A stretch of 64,000 nt of DNA from Sphingomonas lycopersici (lineage in GTDB: Bacteria; Pseudomonadota; Alphaproteobacteria; Sphingomonadales; Sphingomonadaceae). The stretch lies in assembly GCF_026130605.1 (NCBI RefSeq), contig NZ_JANFAU010000008.1:108468-172467 (forward strand). The letters are read 5' to 3'. The notes under the pieces were generated by a model. That model worked only from the letters and a program-made list of their open reading frames with translations, ran no database searches and was not told where the DNA came from. Below are positions 49,878 to 58,438 of this stretch, one piece after another; positions within the stretch are counted from its first letter, which is position 1; each line of letters opens with the position of its first letter. Made by a program: the position numbers and the translations under genes.

Positions 49878-51800
49878 CTATTTCGCGTGATAGAAATCAT
49901 ACACTTGCTGCGCCACCGTCGCCGAAACGCCGGGCGCCTTCTGCAGATCGGCGAGGCTGGCGTCGCGCACCGCGCGCGCGGTGCCGAAATGCATCAGCAG
50001 CGCCTTCTTCCGCGCCGGGCCGATCCCCGGCACCTCATCGAGCGGGCTGGCACCGATCGCCTTGGCGCGCTTCTGGCGGTGCGCGCCGATCGCGAAGCGG
50101 TGCGCCTCGTCGCGCAGCCGCTGGAGATAGAACAGCACCGGGGCATTGACCGGCAGGGTCAGCTCGCGCCCGTCCATCAGGTGGAACACCTCGCGCCCTT
50201 CGCGGCCGTGGTGCGGCCCCTTGGCGACGCCGACCATGCAGATATCCTCGATCCCCAGTTCCTCGAGCACCGCGCGCGCCGCATTGAGCTGGCCGCGCCC
50301 GCCGTCGATCAGCACCAGATCGGGCCAGGTGTCGCCATCGCGATCGGGGTCCTCCTCCAGCGCGCGCGCGAAGCGGCGGGTGAGCACCTCGCGCATCATC
50401 CCGAAATCGTCGCCGGGGATGGTGTCCTTGCTGCGGATGTTGAACTTGCGATACTGGCCCTTGCGGAACCCCTCCGGCCCCGCGACGACCATCGCGCCCA
50501 GCGCGTTGGTGCCCTGGATATGGCTGTTGTCGTAGATTTCGATCCGCTGCGGCGGCTCGGCCAGCTCGAACAGATCGGCCACTTCGCGGTTGAGCTTGGC
50601 CTGCGTCGTGCTCTCGGCGAGCCGGCGTTCGAGCGCTTCCTCGGCATTGCGGCGCGCCTGATCGATCAGCCGCCGCCGCGTCCCGCGCCGCGGCACCTCG
50701 ATCGCGATCTTGCGCCCCGCCGGCGCCGACAGCGCCTCCGCCAGCAGCGCCGCCTCGGGCAGCGCGCGATCGACCAGCACGCAGCGCGCCGGGGGCACTT
50801 CCTCGTAGAATTGCATCAGGAACTGCTGGAGCACCTCTTCCTCGGGCACATCGGTAGTGTGCGCGGGGAAGAAGCTGCGGTGGCCCCAATTCTGCCCGCC
50901 GCGGATGAAGAAGGCCTGGATGCCGATCACCCCCTCGTGCCGCGCGAGGGCGAAGATATCGGCGTCCCCCACCCCCTCGGCGTTGATGAACTGGCTGCCC
51001 TGGATGAAGGTCAGCGCCTTCAACCGGTCGCGCAGCACCGCGGCGAGCTCGAAGTCCATCGCCTCCGCCGCCGCGGTCATCTGCGCGCCGAGCTTGGCCT
51101 GGACGTCGGTCGCCTTCCCAGACAGGAAGCGCTTGGCGTCGGCGACCAGCTCGGCATAGCCCGCCGCGTCGATCCGCCCGACGCACGGCGCCGAACAGCG
51201 CTTGATCTGGAACAGCAGGCACGGCCGGTCGCGCGTCTTGAAGAAACCGTCGGTGCAGCTTCGAAGCAGGAACAGTTTCTGCAGCGCGTTGAGCGTGGTG
51301 TTGACGCTCCCCGCGCTGGCGAACGGGCCGTAATAATCGCCCTTCGCCCGCCGCGCGCCGCGATGCTTCTGGATTCGCGGGAAATCGTGATCGGCGCGCA
51401 GCAGGATGAACGGGAAGGACTTATCGTCGCGCAGCAACACGTTGTACGCGGGGCGGTAGCGCTTGATCAGCTGCGCCTCGAGCAGCAGCGCCTCTGCCTC
51501 GTTGTTGGTCGTGACGATCGTCATCGACCGGGTGAGCGCGACCATCCGCTGCAGCCGCCGCGGCAGCCGCTCGACCTGGGTATAATTGGTGACGCGATTC
51601 TTCAGCGCACGCGCCTTGCCGACATAGAGCACGTCGCCACGCGCATCGTGCATGCGATAGACGCCGGGCTTGAGCGGCAGCGTCTGCACCACGTTGCGGA
51701 TGGCGGCGACACCCGCCTCCAGATCGGGCGCGTCGGCGCCGCGCACGGCGAAGGTCGCCTTTTCCTCGTTGAAGCGATCGGGAGGGCCGTAACCAGACAT
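49878..51800 (-). CDS. uvrC: Excinuclease ABC subunit C
   Basis: A 640-residue nucleotide excision repair endonuclease. The N-terminal GIY-YIG domain is seen in LPLKPGVYRMHDARGDVLYVGKA, followed by the UVR motif region, the RNase H-like domain with RIEIYDNSHIQGTNALGAMV and LVLIDGGRGQLNAA, and two C-terminal helix-hairpin-helix motifs (DEVPGIGPARKKALL; KAPGVSATVAQQVYDF). ATG 51800 is the canonical start; the frame stays open further upstream over the divergent methyltransferase gene. Confidence 0.96.
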   Translation of the reverse strand: MSGYGPPDRFNEEKATFAVRGADAPDLEAGVAAIRNVVQTLPLKPGVYRMHDARGDVLYVGKARALKNRVTNYTQVERLPRRLQRMVALTRSMTIVTTNNEAEALLLEAQLIKRYRPAYNVLLRDDKSFPFILLRADHDFPRIQKHRGARRAKGDYYGPFASAGSVNTTLNALQKLFLLRSCTDGFFKTRDRPCLLFQIKRCSAPCVGRIDAAGYAELVADAKRFLSGKATDVQAKLGAQMTAAAEAMDFELAAVLRDRLKALTFIQGSQFINAEGVGDADIFALARHEGVIGIQAFFIRGGQNWGHRSFFPAHTTDVPEEEVLQQFLMQFYEEVPPARCVLVDRALPEAALLAEALSAPAGRKIAIEVPRRGTRRRLIDQARRNAEEALERRLAESTTQAKLNREVADLFELAEPPQRIEIYDNSHIQGTNALGAMVVAGPEGFRKGQYRKFNIRSKDTIPGDDFGMMREVLTRRFARALEEDPDRDGDTWPDLVLIDGGRGQLNAARAVLEELGIEDICMVGVAKGPHHGREGREVFHLMDGRELTLPVNAPVLFYLQRLRDEAHRFAIGAHRQKRAKAIGASPLDEVPGIGPARKKALLMHFGTARAVRDASLADLQKAPGVSATVAQQVYDFYHAK

Positions 51801-51875
51801 TTTCAGTGATCTAGGGACGTACGCTGGCGCCAGCAATGTGGTACGGCAGCCGCCATCTAGAGAGAGGATGAAACG

Positions 51876-52655
51876 ATGCGATTCGCTGTTGTTTCGACTG
51901 CCGCCGCCGCGCTGCTTCTCGCCGCGCCGAGCCTCGCGCAGCATGAGGGGCATAAGATGGCCGCGCACCCGATGGCCGAGCATGCGCTCCACGCCGCGCT
52001 CGCCGATCCCGCGCGCCCGGCCAAGGACAAGGAACGCGACGCGACGCGCCACCCCGCCGAGCTGCTCAGCTTCATGGGGGTGAAGCCCGGCGACAAGGTC
52101 GGCGATTTCATCATGGGCAGCGGCTATTGGACCCGCATCCTCGCCAAGACCGTCGGCGAGAAGGGCAAGGTCTATGCCTATCAGCCCGCCGAGTTCATCG
52201 CGTTCCGCGCCGCTTATGGCACCGATCAGGACGACGCGGCAAAGCCCTATGCCAATGTCGTCCCGTCGCGCGAATCGCTGGGCGCGGTGACCTTCCCCGA
52301 AAAGCTCGACGCGATCATCACCGTGCAGAACTGGCACGACCTGCACCTCGCCAAATCGCCGGCAACGCTCGGCGCATCGGTGGCCAGGGCGCTGTATGAT
52401 TCGCTGAAGCCGGGCGGGGTGCTGCTCGTGGTCGATCATGTCGGCGAGCCCGGCGCGACGCCCTTCGCGGTCGCCGAGACATTGCATCGCGGCGATGCGG
52501 ACGCGACCAAGAAGGAGATCGAGGCCGCCGGGTTCAAGCTCGCCGGGACCAGCCCGATCTATGCCAATCCGGCCGATCCGCACACCAACAAGGTGTTCGA
52601 CCCGGTGATCCGCGGCAAGACCGACCAGTTCGTCTACAAGTTCGTCAAATCGTGA
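51876..52655 (+). CDS. Exported methyltransferase-like protein
   Basis: A 259-residue protein of the predicted methyltransferase group related to COG4798. It has a clear signal peptide (VVSTAAAALLLAAPSLAQ) and a histidine-rich mature start (HEGHKMAAHPMAEHALH). A Rossmann-type core follows (GDKVGDFIMGSGYWTRILA, replacing the usual DxGxGxG, then AIITVQNWHDL and LKPGGVLLVVDHV). S-adenosylmethionine is not expected in the periplasm, so a non-methyltransferase role or another ligand is possible. GAGAGAGGA lies 8 nt upstream. The stop overlaps the DUF1801 gene (GTGA). Confidence 0.8.
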   Translation: MRFAVVSTAAAALLLAAPSLAQHEGHKMAAHPMAEHALHAALADPARPAKDKERDATRHPAELLSFMGVKPGDKVGDFIMGSGYWTRILAKTVGEKGKVYAYQPAEFIAFRAAYGTDQDDAAKPYANVVPSRESLGAVTFPEKLDAIITVQNWHDLHLAKSPATLGASVARALYDSLKPGGVLLVVDHVGEPGATPFAVAETLHRGDADATKKEIEAAGFKLAGTSPIYANPADPHTNKVFDPVIRGKTDQFVYKFVKS

Positions 52656-53038
52656 CAACGGAGACCGAATCGGCCTCTCACGCGATCGACGCGAAGATCG
52701 CCGCGTTGGACGACTGGCGCGGTGAGACGTTGGCAGATGTCCGCGCGCTGATCCGCGCCGCCGATCCCGATGTGATCGAGGAGGTGAAGTGGCGCGGCGT
52801 GCCGGTGTGGTCGCACGGCGGGATCATCTGCACCGGCGAGAGCTACAAAGCGGTGGTGAAGCTGACCTTCGCGCAAGGCGCGGCGCTGCCCGATCCGGCG
52901 GGGCTGTTTAATTCCAGCCTCGAAGGCAACACCCGCCGCGCGATCGATATCCGCAAGGGCGAAACGATCGACGCCGCCGCCTTCACCGCGCTGGTGCAGG
53001 CGGCAGTGGCGCACAATCTGGCGAAAAAGCGGAAGTAA
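52652..53038 (+). CDS. DUF1801-family protein
   Basis: A 128-residue cytoplasmic protein of the DUF1801 (YdhG-like) family, built on the frataxin-like fold. Family-typical segments: RALIRAADPDVIEEVKWRGVPVW and ESYKAVVKLTFAQGAAL, then RRAIDIRKGETID. The function is unknown; iron-related roles have been suggested for some relatives. It starts with GTG overlapping the upstream stop, so it is coupled to the exported methyltransferase-like gene. Confidence 0.82.
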   Translation: MTTETESASHAIDAKIAALDDWRGETLADVRALIRAADPDVIEEVKWRGVPVWSHGGIICTGESYKAVVKLTFAQGAALPDPAGLFNSSLEGNTRRAIDIRKGETIDAAAFTALVQAAVAHNLAKKRK

Positions 53039-53041
53039 GAT

Positions 53042-53065
53042 GTGCTCTCGCGAAGGCGGGAGCAC
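53042..53065. terminator. Short family D hairpin downstream of the DUF1801 gene
   Basis: GTGCTCTCGC-GAAG-GCGGGAGCAC makes a 10-bp stem with one wobble or mismatch immediately after the stop codon, with only a short T run following. Likely a terminator. Confidence 0.5.
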
Positions 53066-53181
53066 ATTTGGAGAGGCGCGATCCGTAAAATCTGAGCCTC
53101 CTCACCAAAGCGGCGGCGTTCGGACCGTGACAAATCCGCGACAGCCACTATATGCGCCCCCGCACGACGCGAGCCCCCGCC

Positions 53182-54642
53182 ATGCTGACCACGAATCCTT
53201 TCGACGACGACCATCTGCACGAGGAGTGCGGCATCTTCGGTGTTTCCGGCGCTGCTGACAGCGCCGCGGCACTGGTGGCGCTCGGCCTTCACGCGCTCCA
53301 GCATCGCGGGCAGGAGGCCGCCGGGATCACCACCTTCGACGGTGCGCAATTCCACACGCACCGCGCGATGGGGCATGTCGCGGGCAATTTCGACCGCGAC
53401 GAGGTGATCCGCGCGCTCCCGGGCAGCGTCGCCTGCGGCCACGTCCGCTATTCGACCACCGGCGAGACCGCGCTGCGCAATGTCCAGCCGCTTTATGCCG
53501 AGCTCGCCTCGGGCGGGTTTGCGGTGGCGCATAACGGCAACATTTCCAACGCAATGCGGCTGCGTCGCGAGTTGGTGCGGCGCGGATCGATCTTCCAGTC
53601 GACCAGCGATACCGAGACGATCATCCACCTCGTCGCCACCTCCAATTACCGGTCGCTGCTCGACCGCTTCATCGATGCGCTGCGCCAGGTGGAGGGCGCC
53701 TATTCGCTGATCGTGATGACCCCGGAAGGGATGATCGCGTGCCGCGACCCGCTGGGGATCCGCCCGCTGGTGATGGGCAAGCTCGGCGATGCGATCATCT
53801 TCGCCTCCGAGACGGTGGCGCTCGACGTGGTCGGGGCGGAATTCGTCCGCTCGGTCGATCCGGGCGAGCTGGTGATCGTCCAGGGCACCGAGATGCGCTC
53901 GATCCGCCCCTTCCCCGAAGCGGCGGCGCGGCCGTGCATCTTCGAATGGGTCTATTTCTCGCGCCCCGATTCGATCGTCGACGATCATTCGGTCTATTCG
54001 GTGCGCAAGGCGATCGGCGCGCAGCTCGCGATCGAATCGCCGGTCGACGCCGATCTGGTCATTCCGGTGCCCGATTCGGGGGTCCCCGCGGCGATCGGCT
54101 ATGCCCAGCAATCGGGCATCCCGTTCGAGCTCGGCATCATCCGCTCGCATTATGTCGGCCGCACCTTCATCCAGCCGGGCGACAAGGTCCGCCACCTCGG
54201 CGTCAAGCTCAAGCACAACGCCAATCGCGCGCTGATCGCGGGCAAGCGCGTCGTGCTGATCGACGATTCGATCGTGCGCGGCACCACCAGCCTGAAGATC
54301 GTCCAGATGATGCGCGAGGCCGGCGCGGCCGAGGTGCACATGCGCATCGCCAGCCCGCCGACCAAGCATAGCTGCTTCTACGGCGTCGACACGCCCGAGC
54401 GCGCCAAATTGCTCGCGGCGAAGCTCGACCTGCGCGCGATGACCGATTTCATCCACGCCGATACGCTCGGCTTCGTCTCGATCGACGGGCTGTACAAGGC
54501 GCTCGGCGAGGCGGCGCGCGAGGGCGTGCGGCCGAAATATTGCGATGCGTGCTTCACCGGCGATTATCCGACCACGCTGACCGATCACGACGAACTGGCC
54601 GAGGTCGACCAGTTCGCGCTTCTCGAAGAACGGGTCGCCTGA
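53182..54642 (+). CDS. purF: Amidophosphoribosyltransferase
   Basis: A 486-residue enzyme catalysing the first step of purine synthesis (glutamine plus PRPP to phosphoribosylamine). The N-terminal nucleophile cysteine is C16 in HLHEECGIFG and must be exposed by removing a short propeptide. ALQHRGQEAAGI, NGNISNA and the PRPP loop VVLIDDSIVRGTTS are all present. ATG 53182 gives the canonical propeptide; an ATG 10 codons upstream is less likely. An SDR gene follows 7 bp downstream. Confidence 0.95.
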   Translation: MLTTNPFDDDHLHEECGIFGVSGAADSAAALVALGLHALQHRGQEAAGITTFDGAQFHTHRAMGHVAGNFDRDEVIRALPGSVACGHVRYSTTGETALRNVQPLYAELASGGFAVAHNGNISNAMRLRRELVRRGSIFQSTSDTETIIHLVATSNYRSLLDRFIDALRQVEGAYSLIVMTPEGMIACRDPLGIRPLVMGKLGDAIIFASETVALDVVGAEFVRSVDPGELVIVQGTEMRSIRPFPEAAARPCIFEWVYFSRPDSIVDDHSVYSVRKAIGAQLAIESPVDADLVIPVPDSGVPAAIGYAQQSGIPFELGIIRSHYVGRTFIQPGDKVRHLGVKLKHNANRALIAGKRVVLIDDSIVRGTTSLKIVQMMREAGAAEVHMRIASPPTKHSCFYGVDTPERAKLLAAKLDLRAMTDFIHADTLGFVSIDGLYKALGEAAREGVRPKYCDACFTGDYPTTLTDHDELAEVDQFALLEERVA

Positions 54643-54649
54643 GCCTCCA

Positions 54650-55369
54650 ATGACCGATCAGAACAAAGTGCTCGCGGGGAAGCTCGCGCTCGTCACCGGC
54701 GCGTCGCGCGGCATCGGCGCGGCGACCGCGATGGCGCTCGCCGAAAAGGGCGCGCATGTCGTGATCACCGCGCGCGCCGCCAAGGAGCTCGAAGCGGTCG
54801 AAGAAGCGATCTTCGACGCCGGCGGATCGGCGACGATCGCGCCGCTCGACCTGACCGAGACCGATGCGATCGCGCGGCTCGCCGCGGCGGTGGGCGAACG
54901 CTGGCAGGCGCTCGACGTGCTGGTGCTCAACGCCGGCATGCTCGGCTCGCTCGCCCCGGTGCCGGCGATCGACGCCAAGGAACTGGCCGCGGTGCTGACG
55001 CTCAACGTGTCGGCGCAGGTCGCGCTGATCCAGGCGTTCGACCCGCTGCTGCGCCGCGCCGACGCCGGCAAGGTGATCGCGCTGACCTCCTCGGTCGGGC
55101 GCACGCCGCGCGCTTATTGGGGCGCGTACGGCGCCTCGAAGGCGGCCCTGGAGACGCTGATCGCGGCCTATGGCGACGAGGTGGAGGCGATCAGCCGCGT
55201 GCGCACCGCGATCGTCGATCCCGGCGCGACGCGGACCAAGATGCGCGCGCGCGCCTATCCCGGCGAAGACCCCGCCTCGGTGAAGGACCCGCGCGTGGTG
55301 GCCGAGCGGATCGCGGCGCTGGCGGTCGACGGGTTCGAGACCAATCACTTCGAGCGCGTCGAGGGGTGA
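54650..55369 (+). CDS. Short-chain dehydrogenase/reductase
   Basis: A 239-residue classical SDR: nucleotide loop TGASRGIG (16-23), NAG (94-96) and the catalytic S147/S148-Y160-K164 set. The substrate is unknown. It follows purF by 7 bp and is probably co-transcribed. It resembles YciK-like and other short SDRs that are often annotated only by fold. Confidence 0.87.
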   Translation: MTDQNKVLAGKLALVTGASRGIGAATAMALAEKGAHVVITARAAKELEAVEEAIFDAGGSATIAPLDLTETDAIARLAAAVGERWQALDVLVLNAGMLGSLAPVPAIDAKELAAVLTLNVSAQVALIQAFDPLLRRADAGKVIALTSSVGRTPRAYWGAYGASKAALETLIAAYGDEVEAISRVRTAIVDPGATRTKMRARAYPGEDPASVKDPRVVAERIAALAVDGFETNHFERVEG

Positions 55370-55375
55370 TCTGAT

Positions 55376-55430
55376 CGTGCTCCCGCGAAGGCGGGAGCCC
55401 GGACTGGGTCCCAGCCTTCGCGGGGAAACA
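55376..55430. repeat. Palindromic intergenic repeat, family D (short form)
   Basis: GTGCTCCCGCGAAGGCGGGA and CCCAGCCTTCGCGGGGA, directly after the SDR stop codon. It separates the purF-SDR unit from proB. Confidence 0.6.
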
Positions 55431-55505
55431 GTGCCCCGAGATGCCGGCGTCCCATACGATCGCAACGATTGGCGCCGCGCCCGTGACGCGCTAACGCGGG
55501 CGGCG

Positions 55506-56606
55506 ATGCTGTTTCCTCCCGAAAATTGCCCGCGGATCGTCGTCAAGATCGGTTCGGCGCTGCTCGTCGATGCCGCCGGCGGGGTGCGCCGCGCGTGGCT
55601 GGAGGGGATCGCCGCCGATATCGCCGAGCGCGTCGCCGCGGGGCAGCAGGTCGCGGTGGTCTCGTCGGGGGCGATCGCGCTCGGCGCGCGGCGGCTCAAC
55701 CTCCCCAAGGGCGGCCGCGCCAGCCTCGAAGATGCGCAGGCCGCCGCCGCGACCGGGCAGATCGCGCTCGGCCATACCTGGGCCGAGGTGCTCGCCGCGC
55801 GCGGGCTGACCGCGGCGCAGATCCTCGTCACGCTCGACGATCTCGAGGATCGCCGCCGCTATCTCAACGCCGCCGCGACTCTGGGCCGGCTGCTCCAGCT
55901 CGGCGTGGTGCCGATCATCAACGAGAATGACAGCGTCGCGACCGCCGAGATCCGCTTCGGTGATAATGACCGGCTCGCCGCGCGCGTCGCGCAGGCGGCG
56001 GGGGCGCAGGGCGTGGTGTTGCTGTCCGACATCGACGGGCTCTACGATCGCAACCCCGCCCTCCCCGGCGCGCTGCATATCGCGCGGGTCGAGCGGATCG
56101 ACGCCGGGGTGGCGGCGATGGCCGATACCGGCTCCGCCTCCGGCATGGGATCGGGCGGGATGGTCTCGAAAATCCAGGCGGCGCGGATCGCCACCGGCGC
56201 GGGCGCGGCGCTGGCGATCGCCTCGGGGCGGATCGATCGCCCGCTGTCGGCCGAGGCACGGCATACGATCTTCACCCCCGAGAAGCGCAAGCGCGCGCGC
56301 AAGGCGTGGCTCGCCGGACGGCTGACCGCCAAGGGCGCGATCCAGGTCGATGCCGGCGCCGCGCGGGCGCTGGCGGCGGGGCGCAGCCTGCTCGCGGCGG
56401 GGGCGACCGGGGTGACCGGGCGGTTCGCGCGCGGCGACGTGGTGACGATCGAGGGCCCCGACGGCGCGATCGCGCGCGGGCTCGCCGAATATGACGCGGC
56501 CGAGGCGCAATCGTTGCTCGGCCGGCGCAGCGAGGAGCATGAGGCGATCCTCGGCTATGCCCCGCGCGCCGCCCTCGTCCACCGCAACCATATGGCCTTG
56601 CTGTGA
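55506..56606 (+). CDS. proB: Glutamate 5-kinase
   Basis: A 366-residue enzyme for the first step of proline synthesis. The amino-acid-kinase domain (RIVVKIGSALLVD, VVSSGAIALGARRL, PIINENDSVAT, GSGGMVSKIQAA) is followed by a C-terminal PUA domain (about 275-360, KGAIQVDAGAARAL to GLAEY). ATG 55506 was chosen because homology starts there; the frame extends upstream into a repeat. The stop overlaps the next gene by 4 bp (GTGA). proA is not nearby. Confidence 0.94.
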   Translation: MLFPPENCPRIVVKIGSALLVDAAGGVRRAWLEGIAADIAERVAAGQQVAVVSSGAIALGARRLNLPKGGRASLEDAQAAAATGQIALGHTWAEVLAARGLTAAQILVTLDDLEDRRRYLNAAATLGRLLQLGVVPIINENDSVATAEIRFGDNDRLAARVAQAAGAQGVVLLSDIDGLYDRNPALPGALHIARVERIDAGVAAMADTGSASGMGSGGMVSKIQAARIATGAGAALAIASGRIDRPLSAEARHTIFTPEKRKRARKAWLAGRLTAKGAIQVDAGAARALAAGRSLLAAGATGVTGRFARGDVVTIEGPDGAIARGLAEYDAAEAQSLLGRRSEEHEAILGYAPRAALVHRNHMALL

Positions 56607-57499
56607 TCCTTGCGCTGACCGGGGCGACCGGGTTCGTCGGCGGGCATGTCGTGCGCCGCGCGGTCGAGGCGGGGCATCAGGTCCGCGCGCTCGCCCGCCG
56701 CCCGCAACCGCCGCGCGACGGGGTGACGTGGATCGCCGGGGCGCTCGACGATGCGGCGGCGCTCGCCGCGCTGGTCGAGGGCGCGGACGCGGTGATCCAT
56801 ATCGCGGGGGTGGTCAATGCGCCCGACCGCGCCGGCTTCGTCGCAGGCAATATCGCGGGCACGCAGGCGATCGTCGCCGCGACCGCGCCGGGGACGCGCT
56901 TCGTCCATGTCTCCTCGCTCAGCGCGCGCGAGCCGCAGCTCTCGATCTACGGCTGGTCGAAACGCGAGGCGGAGGCGGTCGTCGCCGCGGCACCGCTCGA
57001 CTGGGATATGGTGCGCCCGCCGGCGATCTACGGGCCGGGCGATATGGACATGCTCGATCTGTTCCGCTTCGCGCGGCGCGGGGTGGCACTAACCCCGCCA
57101 GCGGGGCGGCTGTCGGTGATCCATGCCGACGATCTCGCGCGATTGCTCGTCGCGCTCGCGGCGGCGCCGGCGACGCGCGCGATCTACGAGGTCGACGACG
57201 CGCGCGACGGGGCGTGGACGCACAAGGGCTTCACCAGCGCGATCGGCGCGGCGGTCGGGCGGCGGGTACGCCCGATCGCGCTGCCACGCGCATTGCTGCG
57301 GGTGGGCGCGCGGATCGACCGGCTGGCGCGCGGCAAGGGCGCAAGGCTCACCGCCGACCGCGTCGCCTATTTCTGCCACCCGGACTGGACGGTCGACGTG
57401 ACGAAGCGCCCGCCGGCGGCGCTGTGGGTGCCGCAGATCGCGACCGAGACGGGGTTGCGCGAGACCGCGGAAAGCTATCGCGCGGCGGGGTTGTTATAG
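56603..57499 (+). CDS. NAD-dependent epimerase/dehydratase-family protein
   Basis: A 298-residue extended SDR with nucleotide loop TGATGFVGGHV near the start, then VIHIAGVVNAPDRAGF, VHVSSLSAREPQLSIYGWSKREAE (catalytic Tyr-Lys) and the substrate region DMVRPPAIYGPGD. Similar to atypical SDRs next to proB in sphingomonads; a complex I assembly-like or sugar-nucleotide role cannot be told apart. It starts with GTG and overlaps proB by 4 bp. Confidence 0.85.
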   Translation: MILALTGATGFVGGHVVRRAVEAGHQVRALARRPQPPRDGVTWIAGALDDAAALAALVEGADAVIHIAGVVNAPDRAGFVAGNIAGTQAIVAATAPGTRFVHVSSLSAREPQLSIYGWSKREAEAVVAAAPLDWDMVRPPAIYGPGDMDMLDLFRFARRGVALTPPAGRLSVIHADDLARLLVALAAAPATRAIYEVDDARDGAWTHKGFTSAIGAAVGRRVRPIALPRALLRVGARIDRLARGKGARLTADRVAYFCHPDWTVDVTKRPPAALWVPQIATETGLRETAESYRAAGLL

Positions 57500-57505
57500 T
57501 CCCTT

Positions 57506-57540
57506 CCCTACTCCCCTCCCTTCACGAGGGAGGGGAGCAG
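57506..57540. terminator. Hairpin (half family A repeat) between convergent genes
   Basis: CTCCCCTCCCTTCACGAGGGAGGGGAG forms a 10-bp stem between the epimerase gene and nudC, which converge. Confidence 0.55.
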
Positions 57541-57565
57541 AATAAGGTGACGGTGTGGAAAAGCC

Positions 57566-58438
57566 CTACCCCCGCGCCCATTCGGTCAGCAAGGTATGCG
57601 CGATCGCATAGGGCGGCGGGGCGAGGAAGGGGCCCTCTTTCCCCGCCAGCACGTCGCGCACCTCGTCGCGGGTGAACCAGCCCGCGGTTTCCAGCTCGTT
57701 GGTATCGATCGTCAGCGCATCGCCCTCGGCGATCCCGACGCAGGCGATCATCAGCTGCGACGGGAACGGCCACGGCTGGCTCGCGACATAGCGCACCGCG
57801 CCGACACGCACCCCCGCTTCCTCGGCGATCTCGCGCCGCACCGCTTCCTCGATCGATTCGCCCGGCTCGACGAACCCGGCGAGCGCCGAATAGCGCCCAG
57901 CGGGCCAGCTCGGCTGGCGCCCGAGCAGCGCGCGGCCGTCATGCTCGGCGATCATGATCACCACCGGGTCGACCCGCGGGAAATGCTCCGCCCCGCAATT
58001 GCCGCAGCGACGCGCCCAGCCGGCGCGGAACATCGTGGTCGGGGTGCCGCAATTGGCGCAGAAGCGATGCCGTGCGTGCCAGTCGAGCACCGATCGCGCC
58101 GCGGCGAAGGTCGCGGCCTCCCCCATCTGAAGCTGGTCGAGCGCGGCGAGCAAAGTCGGCGAGCGAAACGCGGCGGGCGCCGCGCCCACCGCGGGCTCGA
58201 ACGCGGCGAAGCGCGGTCGGCCCTCGTCGAGCCCGAGCAGGATGAATTCGGCCTCCTCCGACGCCTCGCTCAGCATCGTCCAGCCGAGCCGGCCATCGTC
58301 GGTCACCTCGGGCTCCCAGGCGTGGAGCTTGAGCAGCCGCGCCTGCCAATTGCCGATCGCGGCGGCGAGCGCTTCCTCGTCGTGGCGCAACCGATCGGCG
58401 CGGTCGAGCATCCCGCCAGTGAAGCCCGGAACGTTCAT
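57566..58438 (-). CDS. nudC: NAD+ diphosphatase NudC (RNA deNADding enzyme family)
   Basis: A 290-residue Nudix hydrolase that cleaves NAD(H) and, in E. coli, removes NAD caps from RNA. Zinc cysteines are C127, C130, C145 and C148 (FCANCG...RRCGNCG), the Nudix box starts at GFVEPGESIEEAVRREI and continues AEEAGV, and SQPWPFPSQLM is the NADH-pyrophosphatase signature. It overlaps the beta-lactamase-like gene by 4 bp and ends the mutY-bla-nudC unit. Confidence 0.93.
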   Translation of the reverse strand: MNVPGFTGGMLDRADRLRHDEEALAAAIGNWQARLLKLHAWEPEVTDDGRLGWTMLSEASEEAEFILLGLDEGRPRFAAFEPAVGAAPAAFRSPTLLAALDQLQMGEAATFAAARSVLDWHARHRFCANCGTPTTMFRAGWARRCGNCGAEHFPRVDPVVIMIAEHDGRALLGRQPSWPAGRYSALAGFVEPGESIEEAVRREIAEEAGVRVGAVRYVASQPWPFPSQLMIACVGIAEGDALTIDTNELETAGWFTRDEVRDVLAGKEGPFLAPPPYAIAHTLLTEWARG

